DNA of 23,952 bases from an uncultured Clostridia bacterium (GTDB lineage: Bacteria; Bacillota; Clostridia; Oscillospirales; CAG-272): the NCBI GenBank assembly GCA_904501765.1, contig CAJGCM010000018.1, forward strand, positions 1 to 23,952, given 5' to 3'. Below the pieces are notes generated by a model that made no database searches, was not told where the DNA came from, and saw only the letters and a program-made list of their open reading frames with translations. Of the stretch, positions 15,026 to 22,095 are shown one piece after another (position 1 is the first letter of the stretch; each line of letters opens with the position of its first letter). The position numbers were made by a program, and so were the translations under genes.

Positions 15026-15229
15026 TCAGTCTTCGCTCATTCCTATAAAATAGTCCGCACTGACGCCGTAAAACCTACAAAGCTTTATCAGGTCCTCGAT
15101 TTTAAGCTCTGCCCTGCCGTCTTCTATATGACTGTATCCCTGCTGTGATTTATTTATAACCTGCGCCAGCTCTCTTTGTGTTAAATCCCTGTCCTCACGA
15201 AGATTTCTCATTCTTATCCTGTAATTCAT
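15026..15229 (-). CDS. XRE-family transcriptional repressor
   Basis: A 67-residue single-domain Cro/cI-type helix-turn-helix protein. The core reads LREDRDLTQRELAQVINKSQ, then a recognition-helix region SQQGYSHIEDGRAEL and the typical closing LIKLCRFYGVSADYFIGMSE. There is no sensor domain. AAGGAG precedes the ATG. It is divergent from the membrane protein gene at 15347, and the shared interval carries two 17 bp dyads with the same half-sites, so it very likely represses that gene and itself. The inducing signal cannot be predicted. Confidence 0.92.
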   Translation of the reverse strand: MNYRIRMRNLREDRDLTQRELAQVINKSQQGYSHIEDGRAELKIEDLIKLCRFYGVSADYFIGMSED

Positions 15230-15267
15230 AAAGTTCTCCTTCCTATTACTTGTTTAAAAGTTTAACA

Positions 15268-15284
15268 TACTCAATTTTTGAGTA
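15268..15284. promoter_or_regulatory. Operator dyad 1 (XRE)
   Basis: TACTCAATTTTTGAGTA is a perfect 7-3-7 inverted repeat. It ends immediately before the -35 of the rightward promoter and covers a plausible TTGAGT -35 of the leftward repressor gene. Confidence 0.75.
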
Positions 15285-15313
15285 TTGACATTTACTCAAT
15301 CTTTAAGTATAAT
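15285..15313 (+). promoter_or_regulatory. Consensus promoter of the 15347 gene
   Basis: TTGACA (15285-15290) and TATAAT (15308-15313), both perfect, with a 17 bp spacer almost filled by operator dyad 2. Predicted start near 15320. Confidence 0.85.
15293..15309. promoter_or_regulatory. Operator dyad 2 (XRE)
   Basis: TACTCAATCTTTAAGTA repeats the half-sites of dyad 1 with one mismatch (TACTYAA-N3-TTRAGTA). The two dyad centres are 25 bp apart. It lies between the -35 and -10 boxes, so occupancy should block polymerase. Confidence 0.75.
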
Positions 15314-15346
15314 ATGCATATATTCAAATAAAAAAGGAGAAGTTTT

Positions 15347-16540
15347 ATGTCGGAGAATATAAAAAAGAAAATGCCGGATGACGGAGTACGTTATCTTGCC
15401 TTTAAAAAAGAAATGACGGAACAGGAATATTTGAGAAATACGCTTGTTGATTTTGCAGCCGACAGAGGTTTGCCGGACGATATTTTTGAATCTGAATTTT
15501 CTGCCCCCATTTGTGATACCGTACAGGCTATTGCCTTACAGGCGAAGGTGAGCATAGATTACACCTGCTCCATTGGATATCGCAGGCATGAAGAATACCA
15601 AGAGTACAACCGGCACACGGGAAAATACGAAAAAAAGACAAAAACCATTACTGATTGGCACCCGCACAACGGTGCTTATACCTATGACGGAACAGGCTTT
15701 TCCGAAAATACGGATACACCACGCCCTGAAATCGGTGAATTTATATCCACTCTTTACAAAACGACAAAAGAAGAAAACAAGCAGCTTTACAACACAGCGC
15801 CCTATGAAGCCGAGGCTCCGTTAACACCAAATTTAGCCGCTGTCGAGGAAGCCGGAGTAGATTTGAAGAGAAGTGCAGTTTCCGCTTGCAAAAAATCCTT
15901 GCCGGGCGACGAGCTGAGTGATTTTTCTTACAGAGCCACCTTGGATTTAAATTCACTTACAAGCTTCTCCGCTCCCGCCTATCACATTGATTACAAATAT
16001 AAGGGAACGAATTACAGAAGCTCCTCCTTTGCCGCAGGAAAATTCAAAAGATGGGGAGCAGAACCGGACGTTTCCGCTGAAATCGAAAACGAGCTTCTCA
16101 AGACGACTAATCCCCTTTTCATAGCTTCCGTTGTAACCTCTATTTTGACCCTTTTCTTTTCTGTGATGGACCTCGTTGTTCTGACTGTTATTTGCTTCCT
16201 TCTTGCCTCTGCCGCCTTTGCTATGAATAACATCGTAACGCCACAGGTTATGAATACACGATACGACAGAGCCTTAAAGCAAAAGCAACAGGACCTTCAG
16301 AAGCTGCTGACAAAATACGGGCTGGCTCCTGCTACGCCCGAGGAGCTTTCAAAAATGGAGGAAAAGAAGCCTAAAAGCAGCTCTAAAATGACCTTCAAGG
16401 TAACCTTTGCCATAGGTCTTTACGCGATAAGCGCATTGTTTGCGTGTATGAAGGTTGGATTCCTGCTTGTCATAGCCTTAGGGCTTGGTATAACTGTTGG
16501 ATATATGTACTTTACAAAATACAAAAAGAACCAAAAATAA
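15347..16540 (+). CDS. Uncharacterised membrane protein under XRE control
   Basis: A 397-residue protein I do not recognise. Residues 1-245 are soluble and hydrophilic, with a Tyr/Thr/His-rich middle (YRRHEEYQEYNRHTGKYEKKTKTITDW is split by no hydrophobic run). Then comes a helical hairpin (about 250-290), a cytosolic-looking charged stretch (about 295-345, Lys/Gln-rich, possibly coiled) and a second helical hairpin (about 350-390), ending in a basic tail KYKKNQK. There is no signal peptide, so the long N-terminal part is probably cytoplasmic. AAGGAGA precedes ATG 15347. The tight promoter with two operators suggests it is kept off until an unknown signal. A stress or envelope role is possible but unsupported. 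Confidence 0.7.
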   Translation: MSENIKKKMPDDGVRYLAFKKEMTEQEYLRNTLVDFAADRGLPDDIFESEFSAPICDTVQAIALQAKVSIDYTCSIGYRRHEEYQEYNRHTGKYEKKTKTITDWHPHNGAYTYDGTGFSENTDTPRPEIGEFISTLYKTTKEENKQLYNTAPYEAEAPLTPNLAAVEEAGVDLKRSAVSACKKSLPGDELSDFSYRATLDLNSLTSFSAPAYHIDYKYKGTNYRSSSFAAGKFKRWGAEPDVSAEIENELLKTTNPLFIASVVTSILTLFFSVMDLVVLTVICFLLASAAFAMNNIVTPQVMNTRYDRALKQKQQDLQKLLTKYGLAPATPEELSKMEEKKPKSSSKMTFKVTFAIGLYAISALFACMKVGFLLVIALGLGITVGYMYFTKYKKNQK

Positions 16541-16568
16541 AGCTTTTTCCGATAAATCAATTTTCCAA

Positions 16569-16593
16569 GGCTCTGCCGCATACAGACAGAGCC
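16569..16593 (+). other. Hairpin downstream of 15347 gene
   Basis: GGCTCTG (16569-16575) and CAGAGCC (16587-16593) form a 7 bp stem with 11 nt loop. It has no T run; it precedes the true terminator and may be a 3' stabilising structure. Confidence 0.5.
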
Positions 16594-16598
16594 AAATG

Positions 16599-16656
16599 AA
16601 ACGAGGTAGATATTGCGCACAAAGTTGCAAAATTCTATCTCGTTTTTCGTTTTTTG
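16599..16656 (+). terminator. Terminator after 15347 gene
   Basis: AAACGAG-G-TAGA (16599-16610) pairs with TCTA-T-CTCGTTT (16634-16645), followed by TTCGTTTTTTG. Confidence 0.8.
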
Positions 16657-16681
16657 AAATTGCTTTTTATTTTTTAAATCT

Positions 16682-16702
16682 TTAATTACAGTATGTAATT
16701 AA
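16682..16702. promoter_or_regulatory. Inverted repeat upstream of PHP operon promoter
   Basis: TTAATTAC (16682-16689) and GTAATTAA (16695-16702) are perfect inverted 8-mers with a 5 bp centre, 14 bp upstream of the -35 box. This is a candidate activator site or UP-like element. Confidence 0.45.
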
Positions 16703-16716
16703 TTGCTTAAATTCTA

Positions 16717-16745
16717 TTGACTACCGAATGGATTTATGTTAAAAT
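16717..16745 (+). promoter_or_regulatory. Promoter of the PHP-mgsA-exporter operon
   Basis: TTGACT (16717-16722) and TAAAAT (16740-16745) with a 17 bp spacer; predicted start near 16752, giving a leader of about 85 nt. Confidence 0.75.
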
Positions 16746-16836
16746 CTCATATGGTAAGGAATACTACCTGCCAATACTCCAATAGCATAAAATTTTCGCA
16801 CAATTTAAAAATACTGATACAAAGAGGGGTACATAC

Positions 16837-18129
16837 ATGAAAACGGTAGCAGAAATTTATCCGAGAGTCTATAAAAGCAATACACGGGACAGGGTTTTCG
16901 TGAGATTCTCGGGGTCCGACGAGGATGAGGCAGATTTAAAAATTAAAATCCAGCCTATGGAAAAGTACTCTGCTAAGCACGTAAGTTACAGAGTCGACGA
17001 GGAAGAAGAAAGATACCCTTACGTTGACCTCTTGAAGCTTGAGGATAACTTATACTGCGTTGACTACGATTTCTTTACCGAGCAGAAATATACCGCAAAG
17101 ATAAAAATAGGCGACTCCAATCCGAGAACCTTCTTCCTTTACTCGGTTGACGAGGATTTGGCGGCTATGAATCCTTACAAGGGCGACACGCATCTGCACA
17201 CCTGCCGCTCCGACGGAAAAGGCACTCCCTTTGAGGTTGGCTGCGCCTTCAGAGCCTGCGGCTTTGACTTTATTGCGATAACCGACCACCAGAAGCACTT
17301 CCCTTCCATCGAGGCGAGAGATATATTCAGGCGCATGACTGAAGAGTTTTGCGTTTATCCCGGCGAGGAGATACATAACAAAGGAATGGGGTATTTCCAC
17401 ATCGTTAACTTCGGCAGCGAAAAGAGCATTACAGGCGATATGGGCAGATACCGCCCTATACTTGAGGAGAAGGCTCAGCGCCTTATCGAAAGCACCGATT
17501 TCAGCAGCGTTCCCGACCCTTACAATACCGCTTGGCGAATCGCTGTTGCCGACGAAATAAGAGCCCTCGGCGGCGTTGCAATTATGGCGCACCCCTATTG
17601 GGCAACCTTCGGGCAGTACCATATGCAGACTGACGACGTGCTTTATCTGTGGCGCCACGGTCATTACGATGCCCTTGAGGTAATCGCATCCTGCGACGGT
17701 AACGGAAACGGAAATAATCTTCAGGAAGCCCTCAGAGCAGAGCTTCTTTACGAGGGAATTAAGGTACCCGTTGTCGGAGCATCAGATGCTCACACTGTGA
17801 ACCCCGAAAAGTCTGACGAACACTTCAATATTCAATACACGGTAGCCTTCGCTCCCGCCCTCGATAAAATCAAGGAAGCTATACTTGACGAAAGAAGCGT
17901 TGCCGTATTCGACAGAGGCGGCGGGGATTTCCACGTTGTCGGCAGATTCCGCTACGTAAAATACGCAAGATTCCTTCTCGGGGAATATTTCCCCCAATAC
18001 AGAAGGCTCACAGAGGAGCATTCTGCGGCTCTCGCAGCCTTAGGCGAGGAGGGCCAGCGCTCAGAAGCCGTTGCTCTTATTGAGGAGAAGATAGAAGCAT
18101 TCAGAAAGAAATTCTTCTCGTTTAAATAA
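16837..18129 (+). CDS. PHP-domain metal-dependent phosphoesterase
   Basis: A 430-residue soluble protein. The first 110 residues are a beta-rich domain of unknown role. The PHP barrel follows with its metal ligands in order: GDTHLHTCRSDG (116-127; His119, His121, Asp126), AITDHQ (147-152; Asp150, His151), YPGEEIH (Glu177/178), AHPYW (His252) and GASDAH (Asp317, His319). All are intact, so it should be a trinuclear-metal phosphoesterase. PHP proteins of this kind act on small phosphorylated molecules, nucleotides or phosphosugars, and the substrate is not predictable. AAAGAGGGG precedes ATG 16837. It is 20 bp upstream of mgsA, probably in one transcript. Confidence 0.88.
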   Translation: MKTVAEIYPRVYKSNTRDRVFVRFSGSDEDEADLKIKIQPMEKYSAKHVSYRVDEEEERYPYVDLLKLEDNLYCVDYDFFTEQKYTAKIKIGDSNPRTFFLYSVDEDLAAMNPYKGDTHLHTCRSDGKGTPFEVGCAFRACGFDFIAITDHQKHFPSIEARDIFRRMTEEFCVYPGEEIHNKGMGYFHIVNFGSEKSITGDMGRYRPILEEKAQRLIESTDFSSVPDPYNTAWRIAVADEIRALGGVAIMAHPYWATFGQYHMQTDDVLYLWRHGHYDALEVIASCDGNGNGNNLQEALRAELLYEGIKVPVVGASDAHTVNPEKSDEHFNIQYTVAFAPALDKIKEAILDERSVAVFDRGGGDFHVVGRFRYVKYARFLLGEYFPQYRRLTEEHSAALAALGEEGQRSEAVALIEEKIEAFRKKFFSFK

Positions 18130-18149
18130 AATAAAAAGGAAAAAGGATT

Positions 18150-18524
18150 ATGAAAATCGCACTTATAGCTCACGATAAAAAGAAAGACGAAATAATCGAG
18201 CTTGCCAAAAAATACAAGAACATTCTGGGTGAACACGAGCTTTACGCTACCGGGACGACGGGTACTCTTATTATGGGTGAAACCGGTCTTGCCATTCACA
18301 GAATGAAAAGCGGCCCCTTAGGCGGTGACCAGCAGATAGGAGCTATGCTTGCCGGCGGCGAGCTTAACCTCATAATATTCTTACGTGACCCTCTTACCGC
18401 ACAGCCTCACGAGCCTGACGTTTCTGCGCTTCTGCGCCTTTGCGACGTTCAGAAAATTCCTCTTGCAACTAACGCAAGCAGCGCAAGAATTATGCTTGAC
18501 GCTCTTGCCGAAAAACGGTTTTAA
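18150..18524 (+). CDS. mgsA: Methylglyoxal synthase
   Basis: A 124-residue enzyme converting dihydroxyacetone phosphate to methylglyoxal and phosphate, a bypass of lower glycolysis used under phosphate limitation or sugar-phosphate overload. Family motifs are all present: ALIAHDKKKDE (4-14), TGTTGT (34-39), SGPLGGDQQIGAM (54-66; Asp60 is the expected catalytic residue), IIFLRDPL (75-82), QPHEPDVSALLRLC and IPLATN. It is cytosolic and slightly shorter than the E. coli enzyme, normal for Clostridia. AAAAAGGA precedes the ATG. Its place behind a PHP phosphoesterase and ahead of an exporter pair is not an obvious pathway. The D-lactate dehydrogenase nearby, on the other strand, could remove pyruvate formed by glycolysis or methylglyoxal detoxification. 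Confidence 0.95.
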   Translation: MKIALIAHDKKKDEIIELAKKYKNILGEHELYATGTTGTLIMGETGLAIHRMKSGPLGGDQQIGAMLAGGELNLIIFLRDPLTAQPHEPDVSALLRLCDVQKIPLATNASSARIMLDALAEKRF

Positions 18525-18549
18525 GCCATTTTTAAAAAAGGAGTGCGTG

Positions 18550-18577
18550 GGCTCTTCATCTATGCTCAAAGAGAGCC
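18550..18577 (+). promoter_or_regulatory. Hairpin between mgsA and the exporter start
   Basis: GGCTCT (18550-18555) pairs with AGAGCC (18572-18577), extendable by G-U pairs at both ends, with a 14 nt loop. It separates a strong AAAAAAGGAG (18534-18543) from the ATG at 18587, so the ribosome site is far from the start unless another start is used. Confidence 0.5.
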
Positions 18578-18586
18578 TCGGAACGT

Positions 18587-19372
18587 ATGGAAACACAAAT
18601 CAAGGAAACAAACGACTCTTTCGCTGACAATCTTCTCAGACTTGCACTCGACGTTGGCGAGGGTATGCTGAAAAACGGCGCTGAAATTAACCGTGTTGAG
18701 GACACGGTAGAGCGTATATGCCGTGCCTACGGCGCAAGGCATATAGAGGTATTTTCAATAATTTCCGTAATACACGCCGCTATTCGTATGCCTGACGGCT
18801 CATATTCCTCGCAGATGCGTAGAGTCAGGGTTACAAGTACGGATTTCGGAACGCTTGAAGAGCTTAACGCTTTATCGAGGAATATATGTAAAAACATACC
18901 TGCGCTTGAAGAATTTGATGCGATGCTACACAAAATAAAGGAGCGGCGGAACTATCCCGTATGGATGCTCATTATTGCCTCGGCGGTTGCCACAGGCGCC
19001 TTTGCCCTATTTTTCGGCGGCAGTATAAAGGATGCCTTGATTGCCGCTCTGATAGGCGTTATCGTCGTGCTTATCGACAAATACTCCTCAAAACGGCTTA
19101 ACAGCATGGCAAAAACCCTTCTATCCTCCTTCGTTGCCGCAGCTCTTGCCGCCATATCAACTAAAATCGGCATTGGCGACAACAGCGGTATAATAATAAT
19201 TGGCGTTATTATGATACTGGTACCGGGAATATCCTTTGTAACAGCGCTCCGAGACCTTTTATGCGGCGACCTTCTCACCGGTAGCTTGAAAACCTTGCAG
19301 GCCTGCCTTGGCGCACTTATGATTGCTTTTGGTTACCTTCTTGCTATGACTCTCTTAGGAGGTGTGGTATGA
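18587..19372 (+). CDS. ThrE-type threonine/serine exporter, large subunit
   Basis: A 261-residue membrane protein of the ThrE/DUF1212 family. Residues 1-115 are a soluble N-terminal domain with the family stretch LALDVGEGMLKNGAEINRVEDTVERICRAYG, split here only for reading (18-47), and IEVFSIISVIHAAI. Five hydrophobic helices follow from about residue 124 (WMLIIASAVATGAFALFFGG, then DALIAALIGVIVVLID, and so on). It ends LAMTLLGGVV and overlaps the next gene by the ATGA junction at 19369, marking a translationally coupled two-component exporter. In C. glutamicum one fused protein exports Thr and Ser; the split form is common in Bacillota. The start lacks a good ribosome site; the nearest strong one is 44 nt upstream across a hairpin. 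Confidence 0.88.
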   Translation: METQIKETNDSFADNLLRLALDVGEGMLKNGAEINRVEDTVERICRAYGARHIEVFSIISVIHAAIRMPDGSYSSQMRRVRVTSTDFGTLEELNALSRNICKNIPALEEFDAMLHKIKERRNYPVWMLIIASAVATGAFALFFGGSIKDALIAALIGVIVVLIDKYSSKRLNSMAKTLLSSFVAAALAAISTKIGIGDNSGIIIIGVIMILVPGISFVTALRDLLCGDLLTGSLKTLQACLGALMIAFGYLLAMTLLGGVV

Positions 19373-19851
19373 CGGACTTTTTCACTTTTGAGCTTCTTAT
19401 CAGATTTTCTACCGCCGCTATAGCCTCCGCCGCATTCGCTATAATATTCAAAACAAATAAAAGACATCTTGCATACATAGCAATATGCGGTGCCCTCGCT
19501 TATTTTATCTATTATTCGGTAATCTATTTCAAAGGCTCAGAATTCCTTGCCGCTTTAATCTCCACAATTTTTGCGGCAGTTTTTGCGGAAACCTGCGCAA
19601 GAATACTACACGCCCCCGCCACAATTTATATAATCACCGGCGTTATCCCCATCTTCCCCGGCGGAAATTTGTATTACACTATGAGCAATTTCCTTGAGGG
19701 CGACTATGAGGAGACCTTCTCGCAGCTGCTCACTACTCTTAGCGTTGGCATAGGAATTGCCGGAGGAGTGGTTATGGTATCCGTTCTTTTCGGCATTGCA
19801 TACGACATAAATGCGAAAATAAAAAAGATGATGAATAGCAAAACGGAATAA
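19369..19851 (+). CDS. ThrE-type threonine/serine exporter, small subunit (DUF3815)
   Basis: A 160-residue membrane protein with about five hydrophobic segments (LIRFSTAAIASAAFAIIF, HLAYIAICGALAYFIYYSV, FLAALISTIFAAVFAETCAR and later ones). The ThrE_2/DUF3815 signature ITGVIPIFPGGNLYYTMSNFLEGD is at about 88-111. It starts inside the stop region of the partner gene (ATGA overlap), so the two are made together. The pair corresponds to the N- and C-terminal halves of fused ThrE. It is the last gene of the operon, before the long hairpin at 20024. Confidence 0.9.
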   Translation: MTDFFTFELLIRFSTAAIASAAFAIIFKTNKRHLAYIAICGALAYFIYYSVIYFKGSEFLAALISTIFAAVFAETCARILHAPATIYIITGVIPIFPGGNLYYTMSNFLEGDYEETFSQLLTTLSVGIGIAGGVVMVSVLFGIAYDINAKIKKMMNSKTE

Positions 19852-19856
19852 TAACA

Positions 19857-20203
19857 ATATTCCAAAAATCAGGCAGCCTTAACGGAATCGAACCCATAAG
19901 GTTTGAAAGTGCGTATTTCTCCTATACTTCTCCGATTTTTCTTAAGTTCGGGCAGCCTTACCTTTAAATATTAAATATGCTTTCATTGATACAAAAAACA
20001 ACCAAGCTATAAATAGAGAATAGCAAAAACGGCAGACACGCTATATTGATAGGCTCCAAAGGTCTAAATTCAGGTGCATATCAATGATTTTAGCGGCGTG
20101 TCTGCCGTTTTTGGTTTTCTTTTTTTAATTATTTTAGTTTAACTCTTTTGATTAGTTAAATTTCTTATGTACTTTCCGCTACTCTATGCTTTAAAGGCGA
20201 GCT
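19857..20203. other. Convergent intergenic region
   Basis: About 350 bp with no gene. It holds two copies of GGCAGCCTTA (19873-19882 and near 19950-19960), a tRNA T-arm-like stretch near 19890 that does not fold into a tRNA, and the long inverted repeat at 20024-20113. Confidence 0.5.
20024..20113. terminator. Long inverted-repeat hairpin, likely bidirectional terminator
   Basis: CAAAAACGGCAGACACGC (20024-20041) and its exact complement at 20096-20113 form an 18 bp stem with A/T-rich outer ends. Inside, ATTGATA (20045-20051) pairs with TATCAAT (20079-20085), leaving a 27 nt apical loop. It sits between converging genes, followed by TTTTCTTTTTTT on the plus strand. Size and layout resemble the hairpin at 3559-3652. 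Confidence 0.8.
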
Positions 20204-20902
20204 TTATTTTTTCTTTTGTTTATTTTTGTTTTTCCTGAAGTCAAATTCACAGCCGTCGCAGCAGCAATCGGCATCGCAATCGAGCCCGTCGCCACCCAGG
20301 GCGGCTATTACGACGAATACGGCAACGATAACACCGACCACAAAGACGGAATATGTAGAGAGAGTCAGATTTCTGACAAGCTCCCCATAATCGTTTACCT
20401 CAAGCACGTAAGCGAATATAAACGCCATTTCTATCAGCATATAATACCCGAAGGTTGATACGTAGGTGGTATCCGTGTTAAGCATTACCGTAAGATAGGC
20501 AATGCCCGATAGCGCAAAATAACACAAAGTGAAGGCTATCCTCGCCCCTTTGTGTGAGCGGAAGATAGGAATTTTAGACAGAGCGAAATACACCCACAGA
20601 TAAAGAACCGCAAAAATCGATACTATACACAAAACGGGAAAGGAATTATCAAAGCCCCGATTTATATACCAAGCTCTTATGAGTACACCCATTGATATGC
20701 TGCTTAAAACGATGCAAAGGATATTTACAGGCAAAAAATCCCTTACTGCAAGGGCAAGAATACCGCTGGCAAGAAGCAGTCCGCCACCGATGCTCAATGC
20801 GACGAGAGCATCGGATAACAAAGGGGCGGTAAGCTTTGCTACCGCAGAGGAAACCAGCAAGAATATAAATGAAACCGCCGATACTATTGTTGTTTTTTTC
20901 AT
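20204..20902 (-). CDS. Uncharacterised polytopic membrane protein with Cys/Asp-rich tail
   Basis: A 232-residue protein with about seven hydrophobic segments over residues 6-205 and no recognised family motif. After the last helix comes a short acidic, cysteine-rich segment (LDCDADCCCDGCEFDF, five Cys and five Asp), then a very basic end (RKNKNKQKKK). The Cys/Asp cluster next to the membrane could bind a metal or be oxidation-sensitive. GAGGGG is 9 nt before the ATG. It lies 35 bp after the D-lactate dehydrogenase gene on the same strand, so the two are probably co-transcribed. No function is claimed. Confidence 0.65.
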   Translation of the reverse strand: MKKTTIVSAVSFIFLLVSSAVAKLTAPLLSDALVALSIGGGLLLASGILALAVRDFLPVNILCIVLSSISMGVLIRAWYINRGFDNSFPVLCIVSIFAVLYLWVYFALSKIPIFRSHKGARIAFTLCYFALSGIAYLTVMLNTDTTYVSTFGYYMLIEMAFIFAYVLEVNDYGELVRNLTLSTYSVFVVGVIVAVFVVIAALGGDGLDCDADCCCDGCEFDFRKNKNKQKKK

Positions 20903-20937
20903 TAGATCACGCCCCTCATAAAATGCCGGAATATCTG

Positions 20938-21930
20938 TTAAAGCGTTACCTCGTTTTCACACCTGCCAAGTTCCAGATAGTCCAAAATGTTTTTGACAGT
21001 TGTTTCTGCAATATTGGAAAGCGCCTCTTCGGTGAGGAAAGCCTGATGTGAGGTAACAATTACGTTAGGCATTGATATAAGCCTTGCAAGAACGTCGTCG
21101 TCTAAAATATGCCCCGAATAGTCCTCGAAGAAGAATTCGGACTCCTCCTCATAGACGTCAAGGCAGGCGGCTCCCACCTTTCTCGTTTTTATACCTGCGA
21201 GAAGAGCCTCCGCATCTACCAAAGCGCCTCTCGAGGTGTTTAATATAACCACCTTGTCCTTACACATCTTTATTGTGTCCTCGTTTATTATATGATAGGT
21301 TTCCTCGCTTAAAGGACAGTGCAAGGATATTATATCGGATTTTGAAAACAGCTCGGACAGCTCCACGTACTTAACACGTCCCCCGTTCATAAGCGCTGCC
21401 GAGGGGTATTTATCATAGGCTAAAACCTTCATACCGAAGCCGAGGCAGATGTCGATAAACGCCTGACCTATGCGCCCTGTGCCTATGACGCCTACGGTTT
21501 TTCCGTGAAGGTCAAAGCCCGTCATTCCCGCAAGGCTGAAATTGAAATCACGGGTTCTGATATAAGCCTTGTGTATTCTTCTTATAGAGGTAAGAAGAAG
21601 CGCCATCGTATGCTCTGCTACCGCATACGGTGAATATGCGGGAACTCTTAGGACGGCTATTCTTCCTTTTGCGTATTTTACGTCCACGTTATTAAAGCCT
21701 GCGCATCTTAAAGCAATAAGCTTCACACCAAGGCTTATAAGGCGGTCAATTACGGTTTTATTTACAACGTCGTTTACGAAGACGCACACACCGTCAGCCC
21801 CTGCCGCAAGCTCCACGGTATCCTCGTTAAGCTTAGTTTCAAAATATTTAAAGTCCATGCCACCCTCGCTGCCAAAGCGGTCAAAGGACGGTTTATCATA
21901 ATTTTTAGCATCAAAAAAGGCTATTCTCAT
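20938..21930 (-). CDS. ldhA: D-lactate dehydrogenase (D-2-hydroxyacid dehydrogenase)
   Basis: A 330-residue NAD-dependent D-2-hydroxyacid dehydrogenase, usual length for fermentative D-LDH. The Rossmann motif is VGVIGTGRIGQ (146-156), with Asp173 (AYDKYP) favouring NAD over NADP. Catalytic residues are Arg234 (NTSRGALVD), a Glu in DVYEEESEFF (about 261-264), and His295 (SHQAFLTEEA), matching the Arg-Glu-His set of Lactobacillus D-LDH. The RCAGFNNVD loop (75-83) and PAYSPYAVAEH (97-107) are typical of D-lactate rather than glycerate or phosphoglycerate enzymes. It would reduce pyruvate to D-lactate, regenerating NAD in fermentation. AGAGGAA precedes the ATG by about 9 nt. A close relative such as hydroxyisocaproate dehydrogenase is the main alternative. 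Confidence 0.9.
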   Translation of the reverse strand: MRIAFFDAKNYDKPSFDRFGSEGGMDFKYFETKLNEDTVELAAGADGVCVFVNDVVNKTVIDRLISLGVKLIALRCAGFNNVDVKYAKGRIAVLRVPAYSPYAVAEHTMALLLTSIRRIHKAYIRTRDFNFSLAGMTGFDLHGKTVGVIGTGRIGQAFIDICLGFGMKVLAYDKYPSAALMNGGRVKYVELSELFSKSDIISLHCPLSEETYHIINEDTIKMCKDKVVILNTSRGALVDAEALLAGIKTRKVGAACLDVYEEESEFFFEDYSGHILDDDVLARLISMPNVIVTSHQAFLTEEALSNIAETTVKNILDYLELGRCENEVTL

Positions 21931-22019
21931 TTATAAAATTCCTCTCTTATTCTTTCTTTACTATTTTAACATATTTTAAGAAAATAATAAAGGCTTTAGA
22001 AAAAATTTTAATAAAAAAG

Positions 22020-22060
22020 AAACCGTTGCAGGATATATCAAGGGACCCGCAACGGTTTTT
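22020..22060 (-). terminator. Terminator after the 22096 gene
   Basis: AACCGTTGC (22021-22029) and GCAACGGTT (22049-22057) pair, with A/T runs on both sides, so the hairpin can stop the leftward transcript of the ADP-ribosylglycohydrolase-like gene before the dehydrogenase gene. Confidence 0.8.
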
Positions 22061-22095
22061 TAAAGCAAAAATCCTCTCGGATTTTCACCTATTTT

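Noticed and set aside
17050..17664. 204-residue antisense frame inside the PHP gene
   Set aside because: It is fully within a clear PHP enzyme gene with all motifs intact; no start signals.
19870..19962. Degenerate tRNA or tRNA remnant on the minus strand
   Set aside because: A T-arm-like GGGTTCGATTCC is present, but the ends are direct rather than inverted repeats, the T stem does not pair fully and no anticodon arm forms.
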